Below, one piece after another: positions 14,170 to 31,317 of a stretch of DNA of 64,000 bases. The stretch covers positions 62,001 to 126,000 of the forward strand of contig JAHLTZ010000040.1 in assembly GCA_025786725.1 (NCBI GenBank), written 5' to 3'. Below the pieces are notes generated by a model. That model searched no databases. It had not been told where the DNA came from and saw only the letters and a list, made by a program, of their open reading frames with translations. The position numbers and the translations under genes are program-made. Numbering within the stretch: position 1 is the stretch's first letter; each line of letters opens with the position of its first letter. This DNA is from Syncephalis fuscata. Its lineage: Eukaryota; Zoopagomycota; Zoopagomycetes; Zoopagales; Piptocephalidaceae.

Positions 14170-15286
14170 TTAAGCACGATACTTTTTTAAAATACGCTTT
14201 TCAACATTTTGTAATTCCCATCGGTGTACTGTTAATTCAAGATTTTCTTTTTCTGCCGAGAAGAGCTTGTTGAAGTCTTGTGGCTGGCCGGTTTGAGCCA
14301 TGCCCATGCCACCCATTGCTTGCATATCACGCATGCCATCAGCCGCTAGACATTTATATCATTATCAATATTTACATTATATAGTTACAGCCAAATATGC
14401 TACTACTCACCATTATCTTCGCCAAGAATAATATTAAAGATACTACGTAGACCAAATAGATTAAGGAAATACCAGGAAAGTGAAGATACCCATGCAACAT
14501 CCATATCTGATGTATTGATGCCACGTTGTAACATACTTTTAAACCGTAATGTTAAAGGAAATGGCAATTTAACTAATAAAATCATTAGCATTTACATCTA
14601 TTTACTAACAACAACAACAACAATAATAATAATAATAATACTTACTTAATACAAATCCTGAAAAGAAATAATTAACCCAACCCATAATAATTGTCTGTGG
14701 AATAATCATAGCTAATCGTCATTAGTAAGCCATCTTCATTGAAGTAATAAGCTACACATGCTTACCCATATTATTCTTCATGCCAGACATCATCACCTCC
14801 ATACCGGCCGGATCAGTCATAGGATTTGATGTACCGGATGCAGCATTTGGATTCTTTAAATAAATGCCGTCCTCGTAAGCCTTGCATAGAAATGTTTTAC
14901 GCTGAGTGAATGATGCCAGTGGCAAATGATTGGCCGAGTTACGTAACAGCATACCACGAGCCAGTGCTTTTCTATTATACCATTATAATTGTTTAATAAT
15001 ACGTTAATTCTTATTCAATATCTAGTAAAGAAATGCCTACGTCTCTTTTACGGCTTTAACGGTGCTTTTTGGCGGCTCTCCAGTAATAAGTAGCGTTACT
15101 TGATGGCGTAACACGCCCACCATAATCATTACTACCATGATGGGAATAAGTACCCAATCGCGAATGGCTTAACAAAAGGATTAGCACGTGTATGTTATAT
15201 GTATGAATAAGCATGTGTCGCGCCATACATGTATGACGCGTGCTATGACCAGGCCACGGGGTCTACTTACCTGGATCGAGGTACAT
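14170..15286 (-). CDS. EMC3: ER membrane protein complex subunit 3
   Basis: Insertase-core subunit of the EMC, homologous to the Oxa1/YidC/Get1 family; it inserts tail-anchored and multipass proteins at the ER. Exon 1 is 16 nt (15286-15271, MYLDP+), exon 2 (15167-15041) gives [22 protein letters not shown] with the first membrane helix, and later exons give the cytosolic loop with [14 protein letters not shown], the second helix ([13 protein letters not shown]), [36 protein letters not shown] and the C-terminal helix to the stop. Length and order match EMC3 and no frame break was found. Head-to-head with the OSR1-type kinase gene. Confidence 0.95.
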
Positions 15287-15752
15287 TGATTGGCTATACG
15301 CATGTCAGTAAGACAGTATATTGCAAATACAATAACTTACTTATCAAGGGACGACATTGTGCTATTGGTATGTTGCTATTGTTACTGTTGTTGTTGTTGT
15401 TGTTGCCGATGCTACAACGGCTGTTAATACTACGACTACAACCACGATGACTACTATTGATACGAAATGGCTGGTTAAGAATAAGGAAACAAAGCTTACA
15501 GTAACGTATGTGTGGAAATAGATTTAATAGTAAATGATCAACAGCCATTAATATAATAGATCATTAACTACAAGTTGCCCCAATCAATTAATTAATTAAC
15601 TTTTCCTGTTCCTGCTCCGCTTAAAGCTTTTACCTTCACTTTCATTTGCCACCACCACCACTACTACTACTACTACTGCCATTTAGTTCCTCGCTTTCCG
15701 TTCATTCTCTTAGCTGTTGCTTTCCCTTCTAGTCTCGCTACACTTCTCCGCC
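15287..15752. other. Divergent promoter region, EMC3 and OSR1-type kinase
   Basis: A 466-bp region between head-to-head genes. It carries a TTG/TTGTTG run near 15380-15404, a CCA/CTA trinucleotide tract near 15650-15677 and pyrimidine-rich stretches just before the kinase ATG. No other gene seen. Confidence 0.5.
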
Positions 15753-18988
<3,236 letters not shown>

Positions 18989-19190
18989 TTTTTTGTATAT
19001 AGTTTATTATCTCTTCTTTCTTCTTTCTTTCTTTCCCCTTCTATTACTCGCGTCATTACACAAATAATAATAATAATACTTATGGTGTTGACCCATAATG
19101 ACGGTTGTAGTGCCACGAGTGATAATAATAGTAACGATAATGACGATGATGTTAATAGTAATCGTAATAATGGTAAGGACCACTGTTTGT

Positions 19191-21365
19191 TTATTTGCTT
19201 GAATTGAGTGCATCCTTCTTGCGTTGGAGTCGTCGTGCCTATAAATAGCATAATTAGTCAATGTATTTATATATATATATACGAATTAATTACCGTGGCT
19301 TCCTTCTTGATCTGTTCTTGACGTATGCTTGAATACACCTTGCGATCCTTCTTTGACATCATAATGGTGGCCATTTGTTTCTTTTCTTGTTCGGCCTTTT
19401 GAGTAGCAGTCAGCTTCTTTGTCTTCTTTCCAGCTGATTGTTCTGATTGGTATTCTGAGAAGTTGACACCGGCCGATTCTGCTTCCAACTCCATTTGGTG
19501 CTGTTCCTATTCATTGTATAAATAAACAAAATACCATTATACTAAGCTGTACTTACCTCATCTTCACTCAATACTTCGGTGGCCACTGCCTCATCCTCAT
19601 TAGTATCAGGTAGTGTGTCATCAAGTAGACGTGCTTCAGCTGGCACGTAGTCACCCGCCTCATACTGAACGAAGGGTGAAAGATGTGCAGGTAGTGTGGC
19701 ACCGGGTGCATAATCATCAGTAACCAGTAGTTTGCCGGCATTGATGCAGTCATAGACCCATTGAGGTTGCACGTAACTACGACCATAATATTGACGGTCC
19801 TGTTGTGGTCTATCGCAGATATGATGTGTAATACGATCATCACTGTCTGAGTAAGGGGAACCGCCACCGAGAATAGCGTCCCAGCCTACTTGGCCGCCAC
19901 AGGCACGAATAACAAATTCTAACGAGTTACGTGGTACTTCGCGTGACAGATAGAATATGCGATTGACAAATAGTTCACTGCGGTCTTGTAGACGTGCTGT
20001 TATAACGAGTGGCTTGGCAACGTCGCCTTCTTCACCGGCTGCTTCAATGGCGGCAAATTCATCTGCAGTTAATGATTGTGGCTCATCTTCTTCCATGTCA
20101 TCATTGCCGGATGTTTCGGCAGCAGCAGCAGCTTTCATATCAGATGCTACAATATCGGTCAATTTAGACGATAAAGTTTTTAGTCGTTTGTTAGATGCCT
20201 CAATCTATTAATACGCATTATTAGATATATTATTTATAATATAATATTAAATAAATGCTTACCAAATCGGCCATATTCGTTACATCTTCATTTTCCTTTT
20301 CATCGTCGTTCTTTACTTCCTCAGTAACTGTTGCATGCTTGGACCAGTCGAACAACTTTGACTCAATTTGCAAAGCATCAACCTCGGCACCTTCAGCCAC
20401 CTTTGTATAGTCAATCTTGGGTGGATAGACCAGATTCAATTCGCTGTATAAACGATAATTGACAAATCCAACAAGTGTGCGATAGAACTCGAGGAAGGTC
20501 AGCATAACACGCAGATCTACATCACCGGGGATCTAATAGATATATATCGTGTGAGTTATTTAATTCTTTTATATTAATGATAATAATAATAATTACCTGT
20601 TGTACAAATTGATATGGTACGAGCCAAGTAATAGGCTGTCCTTTAATCTCAGCCTGGTAGTAAATACCCTTGATGGACAAAAAGACCTTTTTGATACACT
20701 TGGCACGCATGACATAGTGTTGGAATTCAGCTGTAAGACGTTGACATTCGGTAACAAGCGGTGCCTTAACCTTATCGCTCACTGGGAAGGTTGAGAAAAG
20801 GAATAGTAAACAAAGAGCATCATCAAGATCGCGCAAAGCATCAATAAAGCTTGGATAACTAATAAAAAATAACAAATAATAGTAAATTGAATAGGTATAT
20901 ATATATATATATAATAAACTTACCGTTCACGAACAATATGATGTAGTGAATACGTAGGACGGTTGTCACGAAGAGCACGCGCCGTAGATAGATTTCGTTT
21001 GGCTAATGCCCGTGTTACTCGACGTAGATAGGCCTTATGGTCGCGGAAGTGGTTCAATAGCGGTTCATGTAATAGATATTGAATATCTTTGTAGTAATAA
21101 AAGGTACGTGGAGCAGTTGAACCTTTATTGGCCTTCTTCTTGTTCTTTGGTTCACGTGGATAGACACCCTTGATGATACAGATACGACTATATAATAACA
21201 AGTATATTTGTTAATAAATAAGTTACATACTTCTAGTGCTATAATAGCGAGTTAATAAACATACCGGAAATCAGCAAGTGTTACTTGTAGCTTCTTTAGC
21301 GCCTGATTACGCGTAATATACTTGACGGCCGCTCCCGACGTTCCTTTCTTCTTAAGCTTGCCCAT
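19191..21365 (-). CDS. NOP7: Pescadillo homologue (PeBoW complex, ribosome biogenesis)
   Basis: Nucleolar protein required for ITS2 processing and 60S maturation, partner of Erb1 and Ytm1. Starts [20 protein letters not shown]; the Pescadillo N-terminal domain includes [36 protein letters not shown] and RALAKRN; then [21 protein letters not shown] and the [17 protein letters not shown] motif. A BRCT domain ([60 protein letters not shown]) is followed by an acidic segment and the basic tail ending [11 protein letters not shown]. Complete, with no frame break. It converges with the kinase gene (202 bp) and is head-to-head with importin alpha. The partner gene YTM1 lies one gene further on. Confidence 0.97.
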
Positions 21366-22338
21366 AATGAATAGTATCCACCGACGTGTAGACTGTTAAA
21401 TATACCAACACTGCGCTATTATTATCCATAGACATCATCCATAGCCATTAGTACAAATAAATAAAGGAATGGTCATAGTATATACCATATACTATAGTAC
21501 TTACGTTAATGGCCAACCGACGATAAAGAAGGATACGTGAAGAGACAAAACTCTACAAAAAAAAGCAAAAAAAAAACTATTTCCCATTGAATATGGCAAT
21601 TGAATAAAACGAGATGACAGTTTTTAAACTTTTATTTGATAGTTTTCATTTTTACGAATAAATCAAAGTTATTTAATTTGTGTGTGTGTGTGTCTATTAA
21701 TGACTATAGTAAATAGAATGTGTGTGGTGCTCGTCAATAACACACGCACACAACGTATTCTTTCGATCATAAGGAAAAAAACATTATAGGGCGTATTTCC
21801 TTCGTTTTCCTCTCTTAATTTGTCTGGTTTTCCTTCTCTTCTTCTCTTGACTAGGTAACTACTACAATTATTACAATTTCTACAACACCTTTGTTTATTT
21901 ACTTTATTTTGACAGCCTAGTGGCTATCCTGTGCTATAATTGTCAGATTGTATCGTGTTGGTTTTGTGTGCGATCCTGCACATTTTTTGTTACTTTGGTA
22001 GGTGGTCTACGTCATCAGAAGGCGTTATTGTGTTTATTTATATTACAACTTTTATTACTGCGTTGTTATATGCACGCGAACTATGCGTGTTTGTTGTGTC
22101 TTCATGCTATGTATTGTTTATTGGTGAAAACAAATACGAGCGTATATTGTAGTGTGGCAGAGCATAGAGAAATAACCTTTTTTCCATACTATTTGGCCTA
22201 AAAGTGGTCGGCTTTTTGTTTACACACAGTATTATCAGCCAGTTACCAATAGTACTATAATGTATTTTACTTGTATTCTAACATTCTATGGTGTCTACTC
22301 GCTTTATTTCTAGACTGGTCACATTTATAAAAGCAAAT
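21366..22338. other. Divergent promoter region, pescadillo and importin alpha
   Basis: About 970 bp with an A-rich stretch (21550-21575), a GT tract at 21681-21694 and T-rich sequence. ORFs at 21920-22201 are T-rich frames without coding features. Codons upstream of importin alpha (from 22288) are open, but the family N-terminus begins at 22339. Confidence 0.5.
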
Positions 22339-24331
22339 ATGTCTGAAAATCGAGTACCTGAGCATCGCCGAGATGCCTTTAAAAACAAGGGCGTTTTTAA
22401 GGCCGATGAGCTGCGTCGTCGTCGCGAGGAGCAGAACGTTGAAATTCGCAGACAAAAGCGCGAAGAATCTCACTCAAAGAGACGCAATCTTGCTATTCCA
22501 TTGGAGAATGATACCGAAAGCGAGGAAGAAGATAACATTACCGCTTTGGCCCAGGGTCAGGTAAATAGTTGTTAATAGTATTATAGTTAAAGTTGACTAA
22601 ATCTATGTATTACCATTATATGCCATCGCTATATATGCTACCATTATATAACACTACTATATGCTATTGCTATAATAGCTGCAAGAACAGTTGCCAGAAA
22701 TGATGGCACGGATTATGTCGGACAACGTAGAAGAACAGCTGGTAGCTACGACAAAGTTCCGTAAATTCCTATCAAAAGAGCGTAACCCACCAATCGATGA
22801 AGTAATTCATTGCAATGTTGTACCTCGATTTGCCGTATTGTTGCAATCAACGAATTCATTGCTTCAGGTAATGAATGTCAATGAAATAGTGGTAGACTAT
22901 ACTAATTGAATGAACGATAGTTTGAAGCTGCCTGGGCACTTACCAATATCGCTTCAGGTAACTCTGATCAAACACGTGTCGTAGTTGAATCAGGTGCCAT
23001 TTCTACATTTATTGAGCTATTGGGCAGTCAAGTGCCAGATGTTAAAGAACAGGTAAGTTTACTAATTTATTAAGTTACTGAGTGTATGCATATAACTAAT
23101 CACGATATATATGCTATTGACTATTGTAGGCCGTATGGGCACTAGGTAACATTGCTGGTGATAGCACTACATATCGTGATTTCGTCTTGCAACAAGGTGC
23201 ACTACCGTCTCTTTTGAAACTATTGACAGAAGAGAATAAGACATCCATGTTGCGCAATGCTACCTGGACACTATCAAACTTTTGCCGTGGTAAGAATCCA
23301 CCACCCAATTGGTCATTGGTAAGTCATTTAGCTAGCATTACTGATGAAATAGTATATTAAATGCTTGTAAATATACTATTTAACAGATCTCTCCAGCGTT
23401 GCCGGTATTAGCCAATCTTATCTACTCGATTGACGATGAAGTACTTACCGACTCGTGCTGGGCCATTTCCTATCTATCCGACGGTGCCAATGAAAAGATT
23501 CAAGCCGTTATTGAATCAGGTGTCTCTCGTCGTTTGGTAGATTTGCTTATGTAGGTCATATTATATAGCTATTACACTGTTACTGTACTTATTTCTGTTA
23601 TCAACTATGAATAGGCACCCACATACGACTGTGCAAACACCGGCCTTCGTTCAGTCGGCAACATTGTTACCGGCGATGATGTCCAAACACAAGTTATTGT
23701 CAACTGCGGTGCACTTCCAGCACTTCTCGGTCTATTGTCAAGCTCCAAGGAAGGTATCCGCAAAGAAGCATGCTGGACTATTTCAAACATCACAGCTGGT
23801 AATACCGCTCAAATCCAAGCAGTGATTGATGCCAACATTATTCCACCACTTGTTAACATTCTTCAACACGGCGACTTTAAGACGAAGAAAGAAGCGTGTT
23901 GGGCCATTTCAAATGCCACTTCAGGCGGACTACACAAGCCAGATCAGATCAAGTATCTTGTATCGCAAGGCTGCATTAAACCCCTATGCGATCTATTGCA
24001 ATGCATGGATAACAAGATCATTCAAGTGGCCCTTGACGGTCTTGAGAACATTCTTAAGGTCGGCGAGCAAGAGAAGCCAGTTACAAATGGTATCAACCAA
24101 TTTGCTCTATTTGTTGAAGATGCTGGTGGCATGGAGAAGATTAATGCTCTGCAGATCCACGACAACGTCGATATCTACAAAAAGGCCTACCAGATTATTG
24201 ACAAATACTTTTCGGAAGAGGACGAAGAGGATGCCACATTGGCACCGACAGTCAATGAGAATACTGGTGCCTACGCTTTCCAACCTGATGTCAATGTACC
24301 ACAAGGTGGTTTTGACTTTACACAGCAATAA
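22339..24331 (+). CDS. SRP1: Importin subunit alpha (karyopherin alpha)
   Basis: Adaptor that binds classical nuclear localisation signals and is carried by importin beta. [20 protein letters not shown] begins the basic IBB domain ([18 protein letters not shown]). Armadillo repeats follow with the canonical NLS-groove Trp/Asn pattern ([84 protein letters not shown]) and the C-terminal Cse1-binding region ending GGFDFTQQ. The frame breaks at TT 23643-23644 within the [10 protein letters not shown] repeat and resumes one frame away as VGNIVTGDD. Full length apart from that. Confidence 0.97.
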
Positions 24332-24739
24332 GCGCATAACTATTGCGCATCTGTAAGCAGTTAATGGGTTGGTGGATGGATAGTTTATCTATCTATCGAT
24401 CTGCCTATCTATTACCTATTTAATTGTTTACTTCTTTGGCTTATTACTTACTGACGCTCCGGCTCTGGCACTAGAGGTTAGAAGTATAAGTACGATGATG
24501 GGAGTGTACAAGGCGTGAATACATTTATTGAATTGAACGATGTTGCTTTCTTCACGTGTGTGTATGGTTGTAGTGTTTTTTGAATACAAATTGAATTAAT
24601 CTGAATTTGTACAAATGTCTTTTTTCTTTTTTTTGTTCAGAATGAAATTATACGTATTGTGATTTGTAGAGTGGCACTTTGCGTTTTCCTCTTTTATTTT
24701 CACTGCTATACTATAACTACTATAGTATACGGAATATCA
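24332..24739. other. Intergenic, importin alpha to YTM1
   Basis: Same-strand spacer with T-rich sequence. An ORF open from 24659 runs into YTM1, but the residues before 24740 do not look like the family N-terminus. Confidence 0.5.
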
Positions 24740-26608
24740 ATGGTGACTAGTACAATGAATACTACTACAAAGACAACTGCTCTACAGCAGATACAAGTGC
24801 GTTTTGTGGCACAACAGGAAAAGTATGCCGTGACCGACGCACCAACTTTAGTTCCAGTGAATCTAAAGCGTTACGGTCTTTCAGAAATTGTTAATCATTT
24901 ACTTGGCACCACCGGTAAGTAGTGACGAGAACGGCGTGAATAGCAACAGTACTTATTGATATCTAATAAATTCGTACATTCGTATAGATTCACCGATTCC
25001 ATTTGCATTCTTTATTCAAGGCAAGCATTTGCAAAGTAGTTTGGCTGACTACATACAAGAACATGGTCTATCAACAGTAAGTGCTTAATTATAATAGGAT
25101 TAAGAAGTAAGTACTTATATATATATAATATAATATAGGAACATATTGTTGAATTGCAATATACGACAACGGCCAAACCACCACGTGAACTAGGCACAAT
25201 TCCTCACGACGATTGGATTGCTGCAATTGAAGTAACAAAGACGTAAGTTGATTAATATAGCTATTCATCGATGGATTAATGTTATTATAGTCATTTTCTA
25301 TCAGGTGCTTATGATGGTGTAGTACGTATTTTTAATCAAAGTGCCGAAGTAATTGATCAATTGACGGGACACGAAGGACCAGTCACTGCTGTACATACAG
25401 TACAACACACCAATGGTAATAGATCATTGTTATTAATATAAGTAATCAATTATCTAACTATAGCAGTATAGATAACACAATGATCTATTCTGGATCTCAT
25501 GACCAAACAATTCTTGGTTGGACAGTATGTATTAGTGTATAATATAAATATAATATAAATATATTAATTATTGGTTATACTATATATTGTATATTATATA
25601 CTATATATTAATATTATTAATTATATATTATAGTCAGATGGCAAAGCAGTATTTAAATGCATTGGACACGAAGGAAGTGTAACTGCATTGGCATCTAGTC
25701 AATCAAACAAAATAGTAAGTAGCTATTATTATATAATCAACTAGATATTAATGACAAATATTAGCTGTATAGTGCATCATGGGATGGTACAGTTAAAGCA
25801 TGGCGATTATCATCAAATGACGACGACGATGATGAAGATGATCAAGCTGTGTCTATTGCTAATAAGCGTCGTAAAGGTGCATTGCCTGTCAAGGTAAATA
25901 ATAATAATAATAATAGTATAGTATAGTGATTTGTAATTTATAATTAACATATTTATATTTAGACACCATTCACAAGTTTTATTGGCCACACTGGTCCAGT
26001 AACAACTATTGTGGCTGGTTCATCGTCATCCAGTCTTTTATATAGTGCTGGATGGGATCATACATTACGTACATGGGATATTACGGCTAATATGTGCACC
26101 CAGCAAATAGTAAGCTGTTTATTGGTATATACTAGATACACGTAACTTATAAATCCGTGTATTATTTATAGAACTGTGGTAAATCAGTTAATACAATGGA
26201 CTACAGCGGTGCTGCTCAATTACTGGCTACAGGACATAGCGATGGCCTAGTACGTGTTTGGGATGCAAGAATATCAAGTAAGATAGAGTAAATATGCACT
26301 TATTAGCTATTAATACTAATGACATTGTGCCTGTTTGTTCATTAGATACATCGGCTACAGCCAAATTGAATCTAACTACAAAACAAGGTTGGATATCATC
26401 AGTTAGCTGGTCCGATACAAGTGCCTTCTTGTTGGCTTGTGCAAGCTATGATGGCACCATTAAAGTCATGGATATTCGGGCTCAAGTACCACTTTATTCA
26501 ATTAAAGAAACGGCAGCCGGAAAAGTATTGGCTTGCCAATGGCGGCATGGCTGGCTCGTGTCGGGAGGCGAGGATGCCGCGCTACATATACGCTCTTGTA
26601 CGGAATAG
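24740..26608 (+). CDS. YTM1: Ribosome biogenesis WD40 protein Ytm1/WDR12
   Basis: PeBoW subunit that binds Erb1 and is released by the AAA ATPase Rea1/Midasin through its N-terminal NLE (UBL) domain. Here IQVRFVAQQEKYAVTDAP through LSEIVNHLL forms the NLE domain, followed by a seven-blade WD40 propeller (HFLSGAYDGVVRIFN, IYSGSHDQTILGW, LYSASWDGTVKAWR, LYSAGWDHTLRTWD, LATGHSDGLVRVWDAR, ACASYDGTIKVMDIR). An Asp-rich insertion with KRRKG lies in a mid-propeller loop, as in fungal Ytm1. Complete; no frame break found. The start at 24740 is chosen over upstream codons because the NLE strand begins about 16 residues later. Stop codons of YTM1 and the next gene are 13 bp apart. Confidence 0.97.
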
Positions 26609-26621
26609 AGAAGTGTAAGCG

Positions 26622-28251
26622 TTAAAGCTCGGCGGCCTTTGGATATTTTGCATGGTAGACGGCCTCGGGCACCAACGAAGCCGAGATTTGTTGACCGCCA
26701 AACCATCGCTTATCCAATGCTTGTATCGCCTTGTCACTCGCGTCGGTAGAGTCAAATTTAATATAGACTTCATTCTAGTACGCGCAAATAAAAGTAAAAG
26801 AGCAATGATGATAACGACGATCGAAATCAATAATAGCAATAATAAAAATAAAAAACAACCATATCGCAATGATTTAATTCAAATAAATCTCTATTTCTAT
26901 TATGATTCATAGCTATCGATAGTAACTTACCTCTGAATGATCTAGTTTAATGTGTACGATATTACCAAATTTACTACACTCCAACGTTATATCTTCTTGT
27001 AGTTCCCTTTCCCAATTAGGTTCCGTTTCTCTAAATGAGTTTATTAATAAATATTGTTGTCGATTGAATTGATCAATTACTTACGATGCTGCATCATACA
27101 TATTGCGTAATACAATACCTCGTGATGTAACCGCTACCGGCAAACGAACACTAGGACTATAGTGTATTATTTATAAGTAACTATACACCAGACTAATTAT
27201 ACTACTTACGCTATAGGCGGTGGTGCCACTTCTGTACCAGTAGGTCGATTTGCTAGTTTCTGCATTAGTTCATGTCGCGATTGTGAAGAAAGTGAAAATC
27301 CTTCCGTTTCTATAGGTTTGTGTATGCATATATTGATAATATACACCAATAGTTAGTATGCATATATCTTGTTAAATAGAATAATCGCTTACCATTGTCA
27401 TCTAGTCTTAGCATTGACGGGTTAATATGCTGTTCATTCATTAAACCAATTTGAAGCTATAAACAATCTAATTAGTATTCTGTTGCAGGCAAGCTATATT
27501 TCACTTTATAGGTTATTTACCGTATTGCCTAATAAACTAGTACCATTCATACTAGCCATGGCCGAATTGGCATCCAGTGCCCGTGTATATCTAGTATATA
27601 GATATCAATTAGCATCATATTGCTTAAATGGATGCTTATACATCATTACACCTACTGAACATAACCACTGCCTTTAGGTTCTCCGGAGACGGCATCTCGT
27701 TGCAAGTGTACCAATTCTATTTGTCCAAATGGTGCAAACAACTCACGTACATCATCTTCTTTAAGCAAGAGAGGCAGCGAATTGATATATAATCTTCTGA
27801 ACGCAATAGCATCCGATTGCATACTATAATAAAGGCATGGATTTATAAGCAACTGAATAAATAAATAAATTCATTAATCATTCTACTTTACTTACGCTGC
27901 TTGTACTTGAGCCGCCTGGGCTGCTTGAGCTGCTTGAGCCGCCAATCGATTCTTCTCTGCTTCCGTCGGCTGGACAATCACCGGAATACCTAACAATTTC
28001 TGACCCGTCAAAGCGATGGCCCGTGCCACCGAGCTCATTTCATAAAATTCGACATAAGCTACACTAAAATAATTGATAAATAAAATTACTAATACAAATG
28101 ATTTATAATAGTTACCCTTTAGAACGGCCGGTATTTTTATCTGTTACTATCTTGGCCTCTCGAACCCGCCCTGCTTGAACAAAAAAGTCATATAATTCAC
28201 TATTTTTTAAACGTGCTGACAACTGCATAACAAATACCGCTCCTATAATGT

Positions 28252-28293
<42 letters not shown>

Positions 28294-29090
28294 TAATATA
28301 CTAATAATTACTATACTATATATATATATTACTAATATACATACGTTGATCACGATCGGAATCATCGACTAATGGCGATGGTGATCGAGGTTGAGAATGC
28401 CTATTATAAAGTTAATAGGTGTATATATATGTTTAGTTACTTTAACACCAATGGCCCATTAAACACCTACTTGGACGATCGATGTCCGCCATCTCGATGC
28501 GACCGTTCAGGTGTACGAGAACGATGCGATCTACGACGCGATGACGATCGATGACGACGGCGATGCTGCTGCTCGACGGATCCTGACCGAGACCGACTAC
28601 GATGGGATCTATAACGTCGGTGAGAACGACTAGGACTACGGTTGTCGCGATCTTTGTCGCGATCTCTTTCACGCTCTCTGTCACGCTCGCGATCTCTGTC
28701 GCGATCTCTGTCCCGTTCGCGATGACGGTCACGATCGCGTTGTCGCGAACGAGATCGACGCCGTGAACGAGAACGAGAGTGTCGATGCGATGATCGTGTA
28801 GATTCACGCTCACGCACTTGCTTATCCTGTGTTCTAATAATATTAATTCAACGTACAAGCGGTTAGTTGCATCTATTACTTTACATCAATGTATATAGCT
28901 GTTTATCTATATTAACTTACTTTTCGACGCCATTCATCGCGTTATCCTCCTCCGTAATACCCGCTTGAGTCTATTCAAATGCGTATAGACATACATTATA
29001 TATATATTATAAATACATATTTAATAAAATTGAATTATCTACCTTAAAAGGTGCATCTAACAGCGCCTCGACGTCAATGTCGTCCGCCAT
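26622..29090 (-). CDS. RBM39: RBM39/CAPER-type splicing factor (U2AF-related)
   Basis: Three-RRM splicing regulator. [15 protein letters not shown] is followed by an Arg/Ser-Arg/Asp-rich domain (28467-28817), RRM1 ([51 protein letters not shown]), an Ala/Gln linker, RRM2 ([41 protein letters not shown]) and a C-terminal UHM ([37 protein letters not shown]) ending [13 protein letters not shown]. The RWFxGxxI motif marks the U2AF-homology motif. At least eight introns, all in phase, and no frame break. An intron holds a long AAT repeat (28252-28292). Predicted nuclear. Confidence 0.95.
28252..28292. repeat. AAT trinucleotide microsatellite in an RBM39 intron
   Basis: Uninterrupted (TAA)n tract within an intron of the minus-strand RBM39-type gene, next to further AT-rich sequence. 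Confidence 0.9.
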
Positions 29091-29505
29091 TCTTGTTTAT
29101 GTATTTGCTAGATTGTTCGTTATACTATATGTTGGCGGTAGGAGTAGTAGAGTATGAGAATGTAAAGAAAAAAGAACTCAATGAATTATTGTCGTTAGTC
29201 AATCAATGACTTGAACTAACTAATAAACTATCGTGGTAGATTTAAACAACACTTGTATTTAATACACTCACTCACTCACTTCCATCTTTCTTTAGGTGCT
29301 AGATTGCTTCTTTTCATCTGTGCTTATTTACTACTGCCTCTTTGCCAACCCATACTTGGCTGCCTGTTATATTTATAGTAATCTATATATATAACTGTGC
29401 AAACGGTAACGGGTCTAGTTTCCGTTGACTGATAGAGAAAAACACTAATCTACGACGCGTACAAGTCTTGCTGAAGTGGAATGCGATAATTTGGCTTAGT
29501 AAACA
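29091..29505. other. Divergent promoter region, RBM39-type and SAC3
   Basis: 415 bp between head-to-head genes. AT-rich with a CACT repeat near 29270-29281. No coding signal. Confidence 0.5.
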
Positions 29506-31285
29506 ATGAAAGGACATAATCGCTCATGGCGCCGTACCGATACGGCTCGACTTTCAAGTGTTGATAATGAAGAAGATATGGAAGCAATGAGCAGTGGGTA
29601 GTGGTGGTGGTGGCTCTATTACAGCAACACAAAGACGCGAACGTTTTGAACAAGTACCTGATGCCAACCGATATGAACAAGTAAGTTTGACGTTATAATA
29701 AATAACAAATATAGTATATTGATTATATTAATTGCTAATATGTATTAATCTACAATTGCTTTAGATGAAAAAAGACCGCGAACAATTGCGCCAAAAGTAT
29801 ATTGATCAAGGATTGCTACAAGATCCCAATCAAAAGACTGATTTACGTAATGCTATCAAGTTTATTGGCACTTGTCAGGATATGTGTCCAGAATTTGAAC
29901 GGGAAGAACGGGAATATCAGAAAAGTGTTGACAAACTTGAACTTGTAAGATAATAGCAATCTAATGTATTATATAAACACTAATAACACTCTACACTAAT
30001 AGAAAGCTGGAACAACCAATCGAATTGACCATGCAAAGGCCGTAAAAACATTTCATCGACCAGCTGCTGGTAATGAACAACCATTACCGCGTGATGTACG
30101 GCCACCGCACATTCTTGAAGTAAGTACTGTCGATGATATTAGTAGATGGCATATTTATTCTATTGAAATAGCACACATTGTCCTATTTAATCCATGATAT
30201 TGTTATGAGACATGGCGTTGAAAATAGCCATTTCTTTGTACGTGATCGTATGCGATCTATTCGACAAGATTATACACTACAGAATGAACGGGGTATTTCA
30301 GCGATTACGGTTCATGAAAAGGTAGCCCGTTATCATATTGCCTGTACCCATTTATTATGTGAAGTGTCAAGTTTTAGTGAAAGTCAAGAAATGGAACAAT
30401 TACGTAAAGGTAATAGTCATATTATTATTGTTATTGTACTACAAATTATTTAATCGTTTATACATAAATGATTAGTATTACAAAGTTTACATGAATTTTA
30501 CGATGATGCCGAATCAAATGGATGGACTTGTGAAAATGAAGCTGAATTTCGTAGTTACCATTTGGTGGCACATTTGGGTGATAAAGACATTTTACGACAA
30601 TCTCAATTTTATTCAGCTTCGGTCATTCGATCACCAATGGTACAACATGCATTAAAGTTTCATGCTTTGTATCAACAAGAAGGTTCATTTCAGATGGTGG
30701 ATATGGTGCGGTTTTTTAGATTAGTGGCTCATCCAGCCACATCTTTTCTTACCGCTTGTTTACTTGAGCATTTCTTTATTGCTATACGGAAGGCAGGATT
30801 AAGTCTTTTACGTAATGCAGTCAATCTACGCCAAAAGCCATCAATATCTATTGATCGATTTGCTTCGATGTTTGCCTTCACAGATTACGGTGAAATGTTA
30901 CAATTCTGCAATTTCTTTGGCATGTCTGTAAACGATAATCAAGTTATCTTATCGTCAGAAGATACAACTGTATTGAATACATCGTTATCACAATCGCCAT
31001 TTGTTCCATCCATGTCGACTGAATTAAGTAAGTTGCTGATATGTATGTTATATTTTAATTTATTAATAACATTATTAATATAGGTAATGGTACAACAGAA
31101 AAGAAGGTCAACCCACTGCCTCGTAGAAAGAATGAACGATTAGTAACAGTTAAAATGACGGATACATTAGCTTCTTATATTGAACATGTCCATATACCTG
31201 ATATTAATAGTTTCCATAATTCTATATGGCCGCCTTCTGCTTTATTACCGAATGTTAATGCTTTTATTAATAATAATACGTATAA

Positions 31286-31317
<32 letters not shown>

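Noticed and set aside
28442-28858. 138-codon minus-strand ORF rich in Val/Ile/Asp
   Set aside because: It is a frame-shifted reading of the Arg/Ser/Asp-rich domain of the RBM39-type gene.
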